Source: an uncultured Pelagibacteraceae bacterium | Lineage (GTDB): Bacteria > Pseudomonadota > Alphaproteobacteria > Pelagibacterales > Pelagibacteraceae | Length of the DNA: 64,000 nucleotides | Assembly: GCA_902529645.1 (NCBI GenBank) | Contig: CABZXO010000002.1 | Coordinates: forward strand, 62,001-126,000 | Direction of reading: 5' to 3' | In this document: piece by piece, positions 40,420-51,410 of the stretch | Layout of the letters: every line of letters starts with the position of its first letter | How positions within the stretch are numbered: the stretch's first letter is position 1 | The notes under the pieces: generated by a model | Database searches by the model: none | What the model was told of the DNA's origin: nothing | What the model saw: the letters and a program-made list of their open reading frames with translations, nothing else | Translations under genes and position numbers: made by a program

Positions 40420-40996
40420 AATTATACTCGCATCTAAAAGCAAAGTAAGAAAAGAAATACTAGATAAAAATAATATTGAATGTACTGTTGAGCCGTCAAA
40501 TGTAGATGAAGATATTGTTAAAGCAAGTTTATTGAAAGAACAGGCAAGCCCTGAGATAATTTCAAAAAATCTTGCTGAATTAAAAGCAAATAAAATTAGT
40601 ATTAAAAAAAATGATGAAATAGTGCTGGGAGCAGATAGCGTAATAGATCTAGATGGTGAATTAATATCTAAACCCAAAAGTAGAGAACAGGCAATGGAAA
40701 TATTAAAGAAACTTAACGGTAAATTACATTTTTTAATTAGTTCTGTCTGCATATCAAAAAATGGATCAATGATTTGGAATTATACCGATAAAGCAAAACT
40801 AACCATGAAAAAATTTTCTGATGAAGATTTAGAAGATTATTTATCCAAAATACCTGATGAAACTCTTTATGCATATAATGTTTATCAAATAGAAGGAGAG
40901 GGAAGGAATTTGTTCGAAAAAATAGAGGGCAGTGAAGATACGATTATGGGGCTTCCTGTAAAACGAATAAAGGAATACATGGGTTCTTTACAATGA
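40409..40996 (+). CDS. maf: Maf-like nucleotide pyrophosphatase
   Basis: KIILASKSKVRKEIL, VLGADSVIDLDG. Confidence 0.93.
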   Translation: MLNKIILASKSKVRKEILDKNNIECTVEPSNVDEDIVKASLLKEQASPEIISKNLAELKANKISIKKNDEIVLGADSVIDLDGELISKPKSREQAMEILKKLNGKLHFLISSVCISKNGSMIWNYTDKAKLTMKKFSDEDLEDYLSKIPDETLYAYNVYQIEGEGRNLFEKIEGSEDTIMGLPVKRIKEYMGSLQ

Positions 40997-41787
40997 AAAA
41001 ATATTTTGTAGTTGGGAATCCTATTGATCATTCCTTATCACCCAAGCTTCATAATTTTTGGTTTAAAGAAAATAAAATTAAAGCTGTATATGATAAAAAG
41101 AAAACAAATGAGAAAGGTCTTGAGTCTGTAATTTCTGAAGTTAAAGAAAAAAAAATAAACGGAATTAATGTTACCGTTCCATTTAAAAAATTAGTAATTC
41201 CTTATTTAGACAAATTAAGCCCTGAGGCAGAACAAACTCAATCAGTAAATACAATAATTCTAAACAACAAAAACTTGATGGGACATAATACAGATATTAT
41301 TGGTTTTACTAAAGCAATTAAAAATTTAAACTTTAATGTTGAGGGCAAAAAAATTTTTATTTTAGGTGCAGGTGGCGTAGTTCCTTCAATAATTTTTGCT
41401 TTAAATAAAATGAATGTTTCAAAAATAATTATTAGTAATAGAACCAAAAAAAAGGCAGAGAATTTAAAATCACAATTTCACAATTTAGATATTTTAAACT
41501 GGGGCGATATAGTTGAATTTGATATGATTATAAATGCTACTAGTTTGGGATTAAACAAAGAGTCCATTAATTTAGATTTTTCGAAATTTGGGAGGAATAA
41601 ATTATTTTATGATATAATTTATAATCCAACGGAAACAAATTTTTTAAAAGAGGGAAAAAAACTTGGTAATAAAATAGAAAATGGTAAATTAATGTTTATT
41701 TATCAGGCATTTGAAGCATTTAAATTATGGCACGGAATTGAGCCCAACATAAATGCTGATACTCTTAAACTTTTAAACAATGATTAG
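40993..41787 (+). CDS. aroE: shikimate dehydrogenase
   Basis: VVGNPIDHSLSPKLHNFW, GINVTVPFK, ILGAGGVVPSI. Confidence 0.95.
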   Translation: MKKYFVVGNPIDHSLSPKLHNFWFKENKIKAVYDKKKTNEKGLESVISEVKEKKINGINVTVPFKKLVIPYLDKLSPEAEQTQSVNTIILNNKNLMGHNTDIIGFTKAIKNLNFNVEGKKIFILGAGGVVPSIIFALNKMNVSKIIISNRTKKKAENLKSQFHNLDILNWGDIVEFDMIINATSLGLNKESINLDFSKFGRNKLFYDIIYNPTETNFLKEGKKLGNKIENGKLMFIYQAFEAFKLWHGIEPNINADTLKLLNND

Positions 41788-42352
41788 AATCGGGATTTTA
41801 GGAGAAATAGGTGCTGGGAAAAGTTATGTAGCTAACAAATTTGGTTATCCAGTCTTTAATGCAGATCTTGAAGTATCCAAGATTTACAAAAAAAATAAAA
41901 ATATATTTAATAAATTAAATAAAAAATTACCAAAATATATATCTTCTTTTCCAATTGATAAAAGCGAGGTTTCCAAAGCAATATTGAGTAATAATTCTAA
42001 TTTTAAAAAAATATTAAAGGTAATACATGCAGAAGTAAGAAAAAAAATGAACTTATTTTTAAAAAAAAATAAAAATAAAAAGATTGTAATTCTAGATATA
42101 CCATTATTTTTAGAAAATAAAATCTATAACCAAAAAAAGGATATCCTAGTTTTTGTTGAATCCCCAAAAAAAGAGATAAAAAATAGATTAAAAAAAAGAC
42201 CAAATTTTAACAATAAATTATTTAAAAAATTTAAACAAATTCAATTCACACCTGTATACAAAAAAAGAAAAGCACAATTTATAATTAAAAATAAATTTAC
42301 AAAAAAATCTGTTAGGATAGGAATAAAAAATATTTTAAGTAACATTCTATAA
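41780..42352 (+). CDS. coaE: dephospho-CoA kinase
   Basis: IGILGEIGAGKSYVANKFGYPVFNAD, DIPLFLE. Confidence 0.9.
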   Translation: MIRIGILGEIGAGKSYVANKFGYPVFNADLEVSKIYKKNKNIFNKLNKKLPKYISSFPIDKSEVSKAILSNNSNFKKILKVIHAEVRKKMNLFLKKNKNKKIVILDIPLFLENKIYNQKKDILVFVESPKKEIKNRLKKRPNFNNKLFKKFKQIQFTPVYKKRKAQFIIKNKFTKKSVRIGIKNILSNIL

Positions 42353-43021
42353 ATGAAAGAGATTGTATTAGATACAGAAACTACAGGAATATCAATTAAA
42401 GAAGGACATAGGGTTGTCGAAATTGCATGTTTAGAGTTAGAAAATTTAATACCTACTGGAAATAAATTTCATTGCTGTATTAATCCTCAAAGAAAAGTCT
42501 CAGAAAAAGCTTTTGAAATTCATGGATATAGTGATGAGTTTTTATCAAAGCAAAAAAACTTTGATGATATTAAAGAGGAATTTCTTAATTTTATTGAAAA
42601 CAAAAGATTAATTATCCACAATGCTGAATTTGATTTATCTCATTTGAATAATGAACTTTCTCTTTGTGGTAATGATAAAATAATCAATGATGTTATAGAC
42701 ACTTTAGTTTTAGCAAGGGATAAATTCCCTGGATCCCAAGTCAGTTTGGACGCGCTTTGTAAACGTTATAGAATTGATAATTCAATGAGAACTAAGCATA
42801 ATGCATTACTAGACTGTGAACTTCTAGCAAAAGTATATATTAATTTGACAGATCAAAAAGAACCAACTCTAGATTTTCATAAAAGTAATGAACAGAACAA
42901 TAATGAAAATTTAAATTTGAACGTATCTTATTTTAAAAAAGTAATTTTACCTAAAAATGATGAAATCTTAAATCATAAAAAATATTTAAAAGAAAAACTA
43001 AAAAAAAATTACTTTAATTAA
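42353..43021 (+). CDS. dnaQ: DNA polymerase III subunit epsilon
   Basis: EIVLDTETTGISIKEGHRVVEIA, HNAEFDLSHLN, H..LLDCELLA. Confidence 0.96.
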   Translation: MKEIVLDTETTGISIKEGHRVVEIACLELENLIPTGNKFHCCINPQRKVSEKAFEIHGYSDEFLSKQKNFDDIKEEFLNFIENKRLIIHNAEFDLSHLNNELSLCGNDKIINDVIDTLVLARDKFPGSQVSLDALCKRYRIDNSMRTKHNALLDCELLAKVYINLTDQKEPTLDFHKSNEQNNNENLNLNVSYFKKVILPKNDEILNHKKYLKEKLKKNYFN

Positions 43022-43436
43022 ATCTTTGATTATATAATTTTTCAAAATCTATTTTTTTTTCAAATTTGATATCAGGATAACCTGAATTATGAATTAAATT
43101 TAAAAAAGATTTTTCTAGGTTGGGATAAATTTTTAATTGTGAGTCACATAATATAATTTTCTCAAGTTCTTTTTTATCTACAACACTATCATCAACCTTT
43201 ATTACAGTTGCATAAGTAAGCTCGAAGAATGATTTTTTTTTATTACTCTCTTTATCCTCGAATTTCATAATAGTATTTATTTCTACCATCTTATTTTTTA
43301 AAGCTTTAGAATTAATATCTATGTTGAGTTGATACTTTGAAATAAAGTCTCTGACAAATATATATGTTTCGATATCTTTTGTTTCACTGGACATATCTTT
43401 GATATATTGAGCTAAAATTTTAAATTTTTTTGTCAT
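43014..43436 (-). CDS. secB: protein-export chaperone SecB
   Basis: FKILAQYIKDMSSE, FELTYATVIKV, GYPDI near C-terminus. Confidence 0.85.
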   Translation of the reverse strand: MTKKFKILAQYIKDMSSETKDIETYIFVRDFISKYQLNIDINSKALKNKMVEINTIMKFEDKESNKKKSFFELTYATVIKVDDSVVDKKELEKIILCDSQLKIYPNLEKSFLNLIHNSGYPDIKFEKKIDFEKLYNQRFN

Positions 43437-43845
43437 CTTCGTCTTCTATATCTTCAAAGTCTCCTTCAATAAAATCATTTTTTAGATTTTTATTTTTTTT
43501 TTTATTATTTAAAAATTTTTTAAACACTATTTTTCTTGTGACAGGAAAAATTAACAAAAACCCTATTAGATCTGTTAAAAATCCTGGCATGATAAGTAAT
43601 AAAGCAGCGAAAGCAATTCCCGCTCCAGATAAAATCTCATAGCTTGGAGGTTCATTTTTACTTAATTGAATAAAGCCCGACTTAAGTGTTTTTAGTCCTT
43701 CATATTTTGCATAATAAACACCAACTATAGCAGTTAAGAAAATCAACAATATGGTAGTAAAAGCACCAATTGCAGAACCAATACTAATAAAAAGATAAAT
43801 CTCAATTATAGTTAAGCTAATAATATATATTAATATTGAGCCCAT
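43420..43845 (-). CDS. FxsA family membrane protein
   Basis: Multi-TM, LLIMPGFLTDLIGFLLIFPVTR. Confidence 0.9.
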   Translation of the reverse strand: MGSILIYIISLTIIEIYLFISIGSAIGAFTTILLIFLTAIVGVYYAKYEGLKTLKSGFIQLSKNEPPSYEILSGAGIAFAALLLIMPGFLTDLIGFLLIFPVTRKIVFKKFLNNKKKNKNLKNDFIEGDFEDIEDEDDKKI

Positions 43846-43903
43846 TTGTCCTTAATCTAAATTGCTAGTTGAAATTAATCAACAGAGTAATTACTATAAA
43901 GTT

Positions 43904-44500
43904 ATGAATTACAGCTTTGAATATATTGATATAATTTTGTTAGCAATGATAGCTGGATTTATTTTTCTTAGATTAAGAGGAATACTTGGTAAAAGAACTG
44001 GATTTGAAGGCAAAGCATCCTCGCAGCTTAAAGAGGTATTAAAAACTGTAAATCAGGAACAGCCAAAAAAAATAAATGAAAAGTTTGATGATGAAGCTCA
44101 AAAAGAATTTCTTAAAGGCGCTAAAATTGCATACGAAACAGTCATAACCGATTTTAGTGATAACGATAATAAAATAACTACCAGCAAGTCATTGTTGAAT
44201 AACGAGATATTTAATCAATTCAATCAAGCACTTAAAGAAAGAAGTTCCAGAGGCCATTATGCAGAAATAACATTTATAGGTGTAAATTCAGCAAAAATAA
44301 AAGAGCATAAAAAAATTGGAAAAATTTTAAATGTTACAGTTGATTTTATTGCAGAAGTAATAACCTGCATAAGAGATAAAGACAAAAAAATTGTGTCTGG
44401 CGACCCAGAAAAGATAAAGAAAATTTACGATACCTGGGTGTTTTCTAGAGATACGACATCTGCAAATCCTAACTGGCAGCTTGTTAATATACTGACATAA
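43904..44500 (+). CDS. Tim44/TimA-like domain protein
   Basis: N-terminal TM; FLKGAKIAYETVI..., C-terminal WVFSRDTTSANPNWQLVNI. Confidence 0.88.
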   Translation: MNYSFEYIDIILLAMIAGFIFLRLRGILGKRTGFEGKASSQLKEVLKTVNQEQPKKINEKFDDEAQKEFLKGAKIAYETVITDFSDNDNKITTSKSLLNNEIFNQFNQALKERSSRGHYAEITFIGVNSAKIKEHKKIGKILNVTVDFIAEVITCIRDKDKKIVSGDPEKIKKIYDTWVFSRDTTSANPNWQLVNILT

Positions 44501-44923
44501 TTGAAAAATAATATTTCAGATAAAGATAAGAAAGATTGGGATGAATTTACTAAGAGTAAAGAAAAACTACCAAATAAAGATATTAAGTATAGGGAAAACA
44601 ATAAAGTCAAAATAAGATCAATTGATTTGCATGGTTACACTTTAGATGGAGCAAATAAGGCTGTAGAGGATTTTATAACCAAATCATTTGAAGAAAATGT
44701 AAATAAGTTGATCGTAGTTACAGGAAAAGGACTTCATTCAGATAATGAAAAAGATCCATATGTTTCAAAAGACTTTGGTATTTTAAAATATTCTATTCCT
44801 GAATTCATTTCAAATCACAGCAATTTAATGGGCATGATTAATGATATGACTGATGCGAAAATAGAAGATGGTGGCAAAGGTGCATTTTATATTTTTTTAA
44901 AAAAAAATAAAATTACAAAATAA
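44501..44923 (+). CDS. Smr domain protein (TTG start)
   Basis: [40 protein letters not shown]. Confidence 0.88.
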   Translation: MKNNISDKDKKDWDEFTKSKEKLPNKDIKYRENNKVKIRSIDLHGYTLDGANKAVEDFITKSFEENVNKLIVVTGKGLHSDNEKDPYVSKDFGILKYSIPEFISNHSNLMGMINDMTDAKIEDGGKGAFYIFLKKNKITK

Positions 44924-46286
44924 ACTTTGAGAGATCTGTATCCTTAACGAGTGTATCTAAGTTTTTATTGATGTATTCTTTATTTATAATAATTTTTTCA
45001 CCAGCACGATCAGTAGCTGTGAAACTTATTTCATCTAAAATCTTTTCAATAATAGTATGAAGTCTTCTGGCTCCAATATTTTCTACAGTTGCATTTACTT
45101 CTGAAGCTATGTTTGCAATTGCATCTATACCATCGTCTGAAAACTCTAAATCAACATTTTCGGTTTTTAAAAGGGCAACATATTGTTTAATTAAACTAAA
45201 ATCTGGCTCTCTTAAAATTCTCTTAAAATCCTCACTTGTTAAAGCTTCTAATTCAACTCTTATAGGTAATCTCCCTTGTAATTCTGGAAGTAGATCAGAT
45301 GGTTTTGCTAGCTGAAATGCACCAGAGGCAATGAACAAAATATGATCTGTTTTTATTGGACCGTGTTTTGTGTTAACAGTTGTTCCTTCTATTAAAGGTA
45401 ACAAATCTCTTTGAACACCTTCTCTTGAAACATCGCCACCAACTCTGTCAGTTCTTGCTGAAATTTTATCTATTTCGTCGAGAAATACTATTCCATTATT
45501 TTCTGTTGAGAGTTTTGCAGCTTTAATAATTTTATCTTGTTCGATTAGTTTATCTGACTCGTCATTAATTAAAATTTCATGAGACTCTTTGACGGTCATT
45601 TTTTTCTTTTTTTCTTTGGTTCCCATTGATTTTCCAATCATTTCACCAATGTTGATCATTCCAACATTAGCTCCAGGCATCCCAGGAATTTCAAAAGATG
45701 TACCACCTGAACCAGTGTCGCTCACTGCAATTTCTATTTCGTTATCGTCCAAATCTCCGTTTCTAAGTCTTTTTCTAAAACTTTCTCTAGTAGCTAAACT
45801 TGCTTTTTTTCCAACCAAAGCATCTAAAACTTTTTCTTCTGCAGCTTTCTGAGCTTTTGCAAAAACTTCTTTTCTTTTCTTTACTTTTTCCATTGAGATA
45901 GCTATCTCAATTAAATCTCTTACAATTTGCTCTACATCTCTACCAACGTAACCAACTTCAGTGAATCTTGTAGCCTCAACTTTTACAAAAGGAGCTTCCG
46001 CTAGTTTAGATAATCTTCTCGAAATTTCAGTTTTTCCAACACCTGTTGGTCCAATCATTAAAATATTTTTAGGTAAAACTTCATTTTTCATTTCACCTTT
46101 AAGAGCTTGTCTTCTCCATCTATTTCTTAATGCCACAGCAACAGCCCTCTTTGCTTTGTTTTGCCCAACAACAAATCTATCTAATTCTGAAACTATTTCT
46201 CTTGGCGATAAAGAACTGACCAAAGAAGCTTCTTCTTTTTGATTTTTATCTTTTGGGTGTAGTTGTGTTACGTTTGATTTATCCAT
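44913..46286 (-). CDS. hslU: ATP-dependent protease ATPase subunit HslU
   Basis: [46 protein letters not shown]-terminal DLSKFIL. Confidence 0.98.
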   Translation of the reverse strand: MDKSNVTQLHPKDKNQKEEASLVSSLSPREIVSELDRFVVGQNKAKRAVAVALRNRWRRQALKGEMKNEVLPKNILMIGPTGVGKTEISRRLSKLAEAPFVKVEATRFTEVGYVGRDVEQIVRDLIEIAISMEKVKKRKEVFAKAQKAAEEKVLDALVGKKASLATRESFRKRLRNGDLDDNEIEIAVSDTGSGGTSFEIPGMPGANVGMINIGEMIGKSMGTKEKKKKMTVKESHEILINDESDKLIEQDKIIKAAKLSTENNGIVFLDEIDKISARTDRVGGDVSREGVQRDLLPLIEGTTVNTKHGPIKTDHILFIASGAFQLAKPSDLLPELQGRLPIRVELEALTSEDFKRILREPDFSLIKQYVALLKTENVDLEFSDDGIDAIANIASEVNATVENIGARRLHTIIEKILDEISFTATDRAGEKIIINKEYINKNLDTLVKDTDLSKFIL

Positions 46287-46801
46287 TATATTTTTTCAAT
46301 TTTAACGTTATGATTTGTAAAAACACATATATCTGCTGCTACTTTGATTGCTTTTTTTGCAACTTCCTCAGCTGAAATGTTGCCTTCCATCAAAACTTTT
46401 CCAGCAGCTAGAGCATAATTTCCTCCAGAACCAATTCCTATCACGTCTCCCTCTGGCTCAAGCACATCACCAGTTCCAGAAATAATATAACTGTTATTTT
46501 TATCACCAACAGCCATGAGTGCCTCTAATCTTCTTAAGTATTTATCTGTTCTCCAGTCTTTTGCTAATTCAACAGCAGCTCTAGACAAATTTCCAGCATG
46601 TTTTTCAAGTTTACCTTCTAATCTTTCAAATAAAGTTAATGCATCAGCAGTAGATCCTGCAAATCCTGCTACTACATCTCTTTTTTCAATTTTTCTAACT
46701 TTTGAAGCTGTGCCTTTTACAACAGTATTTCCCATACTTACTTGTCCATCACCAGCAACCACTACTTCATTATTTTTTCTAACTAATACAATTGTTGTCA
46801 T
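46286..46801 (-). CDS. hslV: ATP-dependent protease subunit HslV
   Basis: [30 protein letters not shown]. Confidence 0.98.
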   Translation of the reverse strand: MTTIVLVRKNNEVVVAGDGQVSMGNTVVKGTASKVRKIEKRDVVAGFAGSTADALTLFERLEGKLEKHAGNLSRAAVELAKDWRTDKYLRRLEALMAVGDKNNSYIISGTGDVLEPEGDVIGIGSGGNYALAAGKVLMEGNISAEEVAKKAIKVAADICVFTNHNVKIEKI

Positions 46802-46808
46802 AATTGAT

Positions 46809-46836
46809 AAATGGTAACTATTTTTGATACTTCAAG
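46809..46836 (-). promoter_or_regulatory. candidate RpoH-type promoter for hslVU: CTTGAA-N14-TACCATTT
   Basis: Exact CTTGAA -35 and CCCCATNT-like -10; ends only 7 nt upstream of the hslV ATG. Confidence 0.6.
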
Positions 46837-46890
46837 TGTTCAGACTGATATTGATATAGTGAGATTATGTATGTATACCATTAAAAATAT

Positions 46891-47481
46891 ATGGCTAGAA
46901 AAGGAAAAGTATCTCGAAAAACAAAAGAAACTAGTATCAATGTTGAGGTTAATATTGATGGTAAAGGAAAGTATCAAATTGACACTGGTATAGGTTTTTT
47001 AGATCACATGCTTGAACAATTGTCAAAGCATTCATTAATAGATTTAAAAGTAAAAGCTAAAGGTGATACTCATATTGATCTTCACCATACCACAGAAGAT
47101 ACAGGAATCGCTATAGGTGAGGCTTTAAAAAAGGCTGCTAAAAAATTTGTAGGAATAAAGAGATATGCTCACACCGTGATTCCAATGGACGAAACATTAA
47201 CAAGAGTAGCTATTGATGTTTCAAACAGGCCCTATTTAATTTGGAAAGTAAAATTAAAAGTTGAAAAACTTGGCGAGATGGACACAGAATTGTTTAAAGA
47301 ATGGTTTCAAGCTTTTTCTCAATCTGCTGGTATTACAATGCATATAGAAAATATTTATGGTGACAATAGCCATCACATAATTGAGTCTTGTTATAAGGCA
47401 TTAGCAAGATCGTTAAGAGCTGCGTTAGAGATGGATCCAAGAAATAAGAAAAGCATTCCATCAACTAAAGGCTCATTATAA
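46891..47481 (+). CDS. hisB: imidazoleglycerol-phosphate dehydratase
   Basis: [38 protein letters not shown]. Confidence 0.98.
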   Translation: MARKGKVSRKTKETSINVEVNIDGKGKYQIDTGIGFLDHMLEQLSKHSLIDLKVKAKGDTHIDLHHTTEDTGIAIGEALKKAAKKFVGIKRYAHTVIPMDETLTRVAIDVSNRPYLIWKVKLKVEKLGEMDTELFKEWFQAFSQSAGITMHIENIYGDNSHHIIESCYKALARSLRAALEMDPRNKKSIPSTKGSL

Positions 47482-47486
47482 GTTTA

Positions 47487-48113
47487 ATGAACGTCACAAT
47501 TGTTGATTATAACTCGGGCAATATAAGTTCGGTGATAAACTCTTTTCAAGAGGTTGCTAAAGATAAGGTAAATATCGAGGTAACATCAGATTTAAATAAA
47601 ATTAAATCTTCAGACAAAGTTGTTTTGCCAGGGCAGGGTTCGTTTAAGAGTTGTGTTGATGCACTTAAAAAAATTAACGGCTTAGTTGATACATTAAATG
47701 ATTTTGCAATTAAAAATAAAAAACCTCTTCTCGGTATTTGTGTTGGATTGCAAATGTTTGCCGATATTGGATATGAAGAAACTGAAACCAAAGGTCTTGG
47801 GTGGGTTTCAGGTAAAGTGTCGAAAATAGATAACCTAAATGGAAAGTATAAACTACCTCATATTGGTTGGAACCAAATAAATATAGTTAGGGATAGTAAA
47901 ATTTTTAAAGACATAGAAAATAATTCTCATATGTATTTTGTACATAGCTACGAATTTCATCCAGAAGATAAAAAAGTAATTTCTGCTACAACAGATTATT
48001 CCTCAAAAATTGTTTGCTCTATAGAAAAAGAAAATATATTCGGAACACAATTTCACCCTGAAAAAAGTGACAAAGCTGGACTTAAAATAATCAATAATTT
48101 TATTAATTTATAA
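47487..48113 (+). CDS. hisH: imidazole glycerol phosphate synthase subunit HisH
   Basis: VDYNSGNISSV, GICVGLQMFAD, FGTQFHPEKS. Confidence 0.97.
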   Translation: MNVTIVDYNSGNISSVINSFQEVAKDKVNIEVTSDLNKIKSSDKVVLPGQGSFKSCVDALKKINGLVDTLNDFAIKNKKPLLGICVGLQMFADIGYEETETKGLGWVSGKVSKIDNLNGKYKLPHIGWNQINIVRDSKIFKDIENNSHMYFVHSYEFHPEDKKVISATTDYSSKIVCSIEKENIFGTQFHPEKSDKAGLKIINNFINL

Positions 48114-48256
48114 TGAGAATTTTCTTACTTTTTTTTTTAATATTAAGTCTAACGTCTTGTGCAAATACTAAAAAAAGTGAAATTGAAAAAAAAAATGAAA
48201 GAAAAGAAGAAATACCAATGAATGTTACAATGGAAACAACTATAAATATAAATTAA
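48113..48256 (+). CDS. small putative lipoprotein (47 aa) between hisH and hisA
   Basis: Translation MRIFLLFFLILSLTSCANTKKSEIEKKNERKEEIPMNVTMETTININ; lipobox LTSC; TAATG junctions at both ends; not in the ORF track. Confidence 0.7.
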   Translation: MRIFLLFFLILSLTSCANTKKSEIEKKNERKEEIPMNVTMETTININ

Positions 48257-48981
48257 TGAAAATATTTCCAGCGATTGATATTAAAGATAAAAAGTGTGTG
48301 AGGTTAGTCAAAGGAGATTTTGATAACAAAACTGAATATAAAATGTCGCCATTGGAACAAGCAGGGAAATATAAGGATCATGGCTTTAAAAACTTACATG
48401 TAGTCGATTTGGACGGGGCTCTAACAGGAGAAACAATTAATTTGGATATTATTCAAGAAATAGTAAGTAAATTTGATTTAAAGATTGAAATTGGTGGAGG
48501 GGTAAGAAATTTTGAAAGTATTCAGCAATATACTGATTCTGGTGTTGAAAAAGTTATTTTGGGAAGTGCTGCCATAAAAGATAAAAATTTTTTAAAGGAA
48601 GCTTGTGAAAAATTTCCAAATAAAATTGCTTTAGGTTTAGACGCAAAAAATGGATATTTATCTGTATCTGGCTGGAGGGAAAATTCAAATCAACTGATTT
48701 TAGATTATTTAAGAGAAGTGAATGATTATGGTACAAGCAGATTGATTTACACTGATATTAACAGAGATGGAATGAAAAGAAGTCCTAACTTTGAAGAAAC
48801 ATCTAGGGTTGCTGATATATCTAATTGTCCTGTAGTAATATCTGGTGGAGTTTCTTCAATTGAAGATATTAAAAAAGCTAAAGAATTAAATAATAATAAC
48901 ATAGAAGGAATTATAGTTGGAAAAGCTATTTATGATGGTGATATTAAATTGGATGAATTAGTGAAGGAACTTGATGCTTAA
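48256..48981 (+). CDS. hisA: phosphoribosylformimino-AICAR ribotide isomerase HisA
   Basis: [19 protein letters not shown]. Confidence 0.97.
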   Translation: MKIFPAIDIKDKKCVRLVKGDFDNKTEYKMSPLEQAGKYKDHGFKNLHVVDLDGALTGETINLDIIQEIVSKFDLKIEIGGGVRNFESIQQYTDSGVEKVILGSAAIKDKNFLKEACEKFPNKIALGLDAKNGYLSVSGWRENSNQLILDYLREVNDYGTSRLIYTDINRDGMKRSPNFEETSRVADISNCPVVISGGVSSIEDIKKAKELNNNNIEGIIVGKAIYDGDIKLDELVKELDA

Positions 48982-49729
48982 AAACAGAATTATACCATGT
49001 TTAGACGTTAAAAATGGACGTGTTGTAAAAGGAATTAACTTTGTTGATTTACAGGATGCAGGCGATCCTGTTGAGCAAGCTAAAATTTATTCTGATGGTG
49101 GAGCAGATGAAATTTGTTTTTTAGATATTACAGCATCAAATGAAAATAGAGACACTATTTACGATGTTGTAAAGAAGACTTCGAAGAAATGTTTTGTTCC
49201 ATTAACTGTCGGTGGCGGTGTTAGAAGCGTTGAAGATATTAATAAATTACTAAATTGTGGGGCTGATAAAGTATCTATTAATACAGCCGCAGTCCAAAAT
49301 CCAGAAGTAGTAGTTGAAAGCTCTAAAAAATTTGGTTCACAATGCATAGTTGTTGCAATTGATGCTAAAAAAAATTCTGATAAATGGGAGATTTTTACTC
49401 ACGGCGGAAGAAATAATACTGGAATTGATGCAATTGAATTTTCAAAAAAAATGGTAGATAGTGGAGCAGGTGAACTCTTAATAACATCAATGGATAGGGA
49501 TGGCACTCAAGTTGGTTATGATATCGATTTAATGTCAAAAATATCTTCGAAAGTAAATATTCCAGTTATTGCATCGGGTGGAGTTGGTAATTTAGATCAC
49601 TTAGTAGATGGAATTAAACTAGGAAATGCAAGTGCAGTTCTAGCAGCATCAATATTCCATTATGGTAAGCATTCTGTAAAAGAGGCCAAGGAATATTTGG
49701 ATTCAAAAGGAATTCCTGTTAGGATTTAG
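48974..49729 (+). CDS. hisF: imidazole glycerol phosphate synthase subunit HisF
   Basis: [32 protein letters not shown]. Confidence 0.98.
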   Translation: MLKNRIIPCLDVKNGRVVKGINFVDLQDAGDPVEQAKIYSDGGADEICFLDITASNENRDTIYDVVKKTSKKCFVPLTVGGGVRSVEDINKLLNCGADKVSINTAAVQNPEVVVESSKKFGSQCIVVAIDAKKNSDKWEIFTHGGRNNTGIDAIEFSKKMVDSGAGELLITSMDRDGTQVGYDIDLMSKISSKVNIPVIASGGVGNLDHLVDGIKLGNASAVLAASIFHYGKHSVKEAKEYLDSKGIPVRI

Positions 49730-49730
49730 T

Positions 49731-50003
49731 ATGCTTAGCACATTAGAAAACTTAATTAAACTTGTAAGAGAAAGAAAATCTTCTCCTGTCAAAGGTTCGT
49801 ACACTAATAAGTTGCTTAATGACAAATCATTAAGCAGGGCAAAAGTTATTGAAGAAGTTAATGAATTAATTGAAGCTGTGGAGCTAGATTCAAACAAAAT
49901 TCATGAGGCAGCAGATGTAATTTATCATTTGCTAATGTATTTAGAAGCTAATGATATAAAAATTGAAGAAGTAATGTCAGAGTTAGAAAAAAGAAAAAAA
50001 TGA
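49731..50003 (+). CDS. hisE: phosphoribosyl-ATP pyrophosphohydrolase
   Basis: SYTNKLLNDKSLSRAKVIEEVNELIEA, HEAADVIYHLLMYLE. Confidence 0.93.
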   Translation: MLSTLENLIKLVRERKSSPVKGSYTNKLLNDKSLSRAKVIEEVNELIEAVELDSNKIHEAADVIYHLLMYLEANDIKIEEVMSELEKRKK

Positions 50004-50365
50004 GTTACGATGACAATAATATTTTTGCAAAAATTTTACGGGGTGAGATACCTTGTAATAAAATTTATGAGGATGATTTTGTTTTGTCATTTCATGATAT
50101 CAATCCACAGAAAAAAATTCATGCATTAGTAATTCCTAAAGGGAAATATACTAATTTAGATGATTTCAGTTTAAATGCCTCATCAAGTGAGATGGTAGGA
50201 TTGTTAAAAGGTATCAATATTGTTGCGAAAAAACTAGGTATTTCAACAGAAGTAGGTAAGGGCTATAGAGCATTAGCTAATATAAGTGAACACGGTGGAC
50301 AAGAGGTTCCTCATTTGCACTTTCATTTATTTGGTGGAGAAAAAGTTGGGAAAATGGTTGAGTGA
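50000..50365 (+). CDS. HIT family protein (HinT-like)
   Basis: IFAKILRGEIPCNKIYED, QEVPHLHFHLFGG. Confidence 0.95.
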   Translation: MSYDDNNIFAKILRGEIPCNKIYEDDFVLSFHDINPQKKIHALVIPKGKYTNLDDFSLNASSSEMVGLLKGINIVAKKLGISTEVGKGYRALANISEHGGQEVPHLHFHLFGGEKVGKMVE

Positions 50366-50865
50366 CCGAAAAAGTTGAAAGAAATTATTTAGAAATAAAT
50401 TCAATTAAAGATCTTAAAGAAGGCCATAAACCTTCGGATGATTATACTTTAGATTTATTACATCCAATTAATTTTCAATTAAATAAATTTTTTTATAAAA
50501 ATATTGGTAAAAAACACAAGTGGGTTGATAGATTATCCTGGTCCGAAGAAAAATGGATTAACTATGCTTCGTCCAAAACAGTAAGAACTTATGTGTTTAA
50601 ACACCGAGATGATTTAGTTGGATTTTTTGAATTAATTTTTCATCCAGATAAGAATGAAACAGAAATTGCTTATTTTGGTATATTAGAACAATATCAAAAT
50701 AAAAAATTAGGCTCTTATTTATTATCGGAAGCTATAAAAAAATCTTTTAATGGTTTTGTAAAAAGGGTTTGGGTGCATACATGCTCTTTAGATCATAAAA
50801 ATGCTTTAAATAATTATATATCAAGAGGAATGAAAATTTTTAAAACTGAAATACTTCATGTTTAA
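50362..50865 (+). CDS. GNAT family N-acetyltransferase
   Basis: EIAYFGILEQYQNKKLGSYLLSEAI..VWVHTCSLDHKNALNNYISRGMKIFKTE. Confidence 0.85.
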   Translation: MTEKVERNYLEINSIKDLKEGHKPSDDYTLDLLHPINFQLNKFFYKNIGKKHKWVDRLSWSEEKWINYASSKTVRTYVFKHRDDLVGFFELIFHPDKNETEIAYFGILEQYQNKKLGSYLLSEAIKKSFNGFVKRVWVHTCSLDHKNALNNYISRGMKIFKTEILHV

Positions 50866-51410
50866 TTTTGAGAGGGTAGACTAAAAATATTTTTAGAAAT
50901 TACTCTATTTTTTCTGATAGAGGAAAGATAAGTAATATTAAAATTTTGATAAATATCTGTATTTTGCCAACCAATCAAATCAAAAGTTTGATTGTCAAAA
51001 AAAATATTGATTTCATTATCATTTATTAAGAAATTATAGTTAATAAGTTTATTATCAATAATTCGCTCCTCAAGTTTTAAAATTTCATTAATTAGAAATT
51101 TTTTATCTAGTATAAAATTTAAAGGTGTCTTATCGAGTGGATATCTGTAGTAACTAACTCTTGTTTTTATTACTAAGGATTTTCCATTAGACACCATAAT
51201 TTTGTTGTTACTTTTAGCATATTCACAAAATATTTTTTTTGGGTATTGAATTGTGCAGTTACCATTTTCAATTTTTCCATTAATATTTTGTTCGAATTTA
51301 AAGTCAAAATTATTAATATTAGATAAATTAGATATTATTTTTTCTTTATTATCTGCGTTTACATTTGATATAAAAAATAAAAAAAAGAAGATAAATATAT
51401 ATCGAACCAT
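50862..51410 (-). CDS. lolA: LolA-like outer-membrane lipoprotein carrier protein
   Basis: Signal peptide; FDFKFEQNINGKIENGNCTIQYPKKIFCEY, upstream ftsK. Confidence 0.8.
   Translation of the reverse strand: MVRYIFIFFFLFFISNVNADNKEKIISNLSNINNFDFKFEQNINGKIENGNCTIQYPKKIFCEYAKSNNKIMVSNGKSLVIKTRVSYYRYPLDKTPLNFILDKKFLINEILKLEERIIDNKLINYNFLINDNEINIFFDNQTFDLIGWQNTDIYQNFNITYLSSIRKNRVISKNIFSLPSQN

Noticed and set aside
46842-46890. Second RpoH promoter for hisB in the hslV-hisB gap
   Set aside because: No convincing CTTGAA / CCCCATNT pair in the hisB direction.
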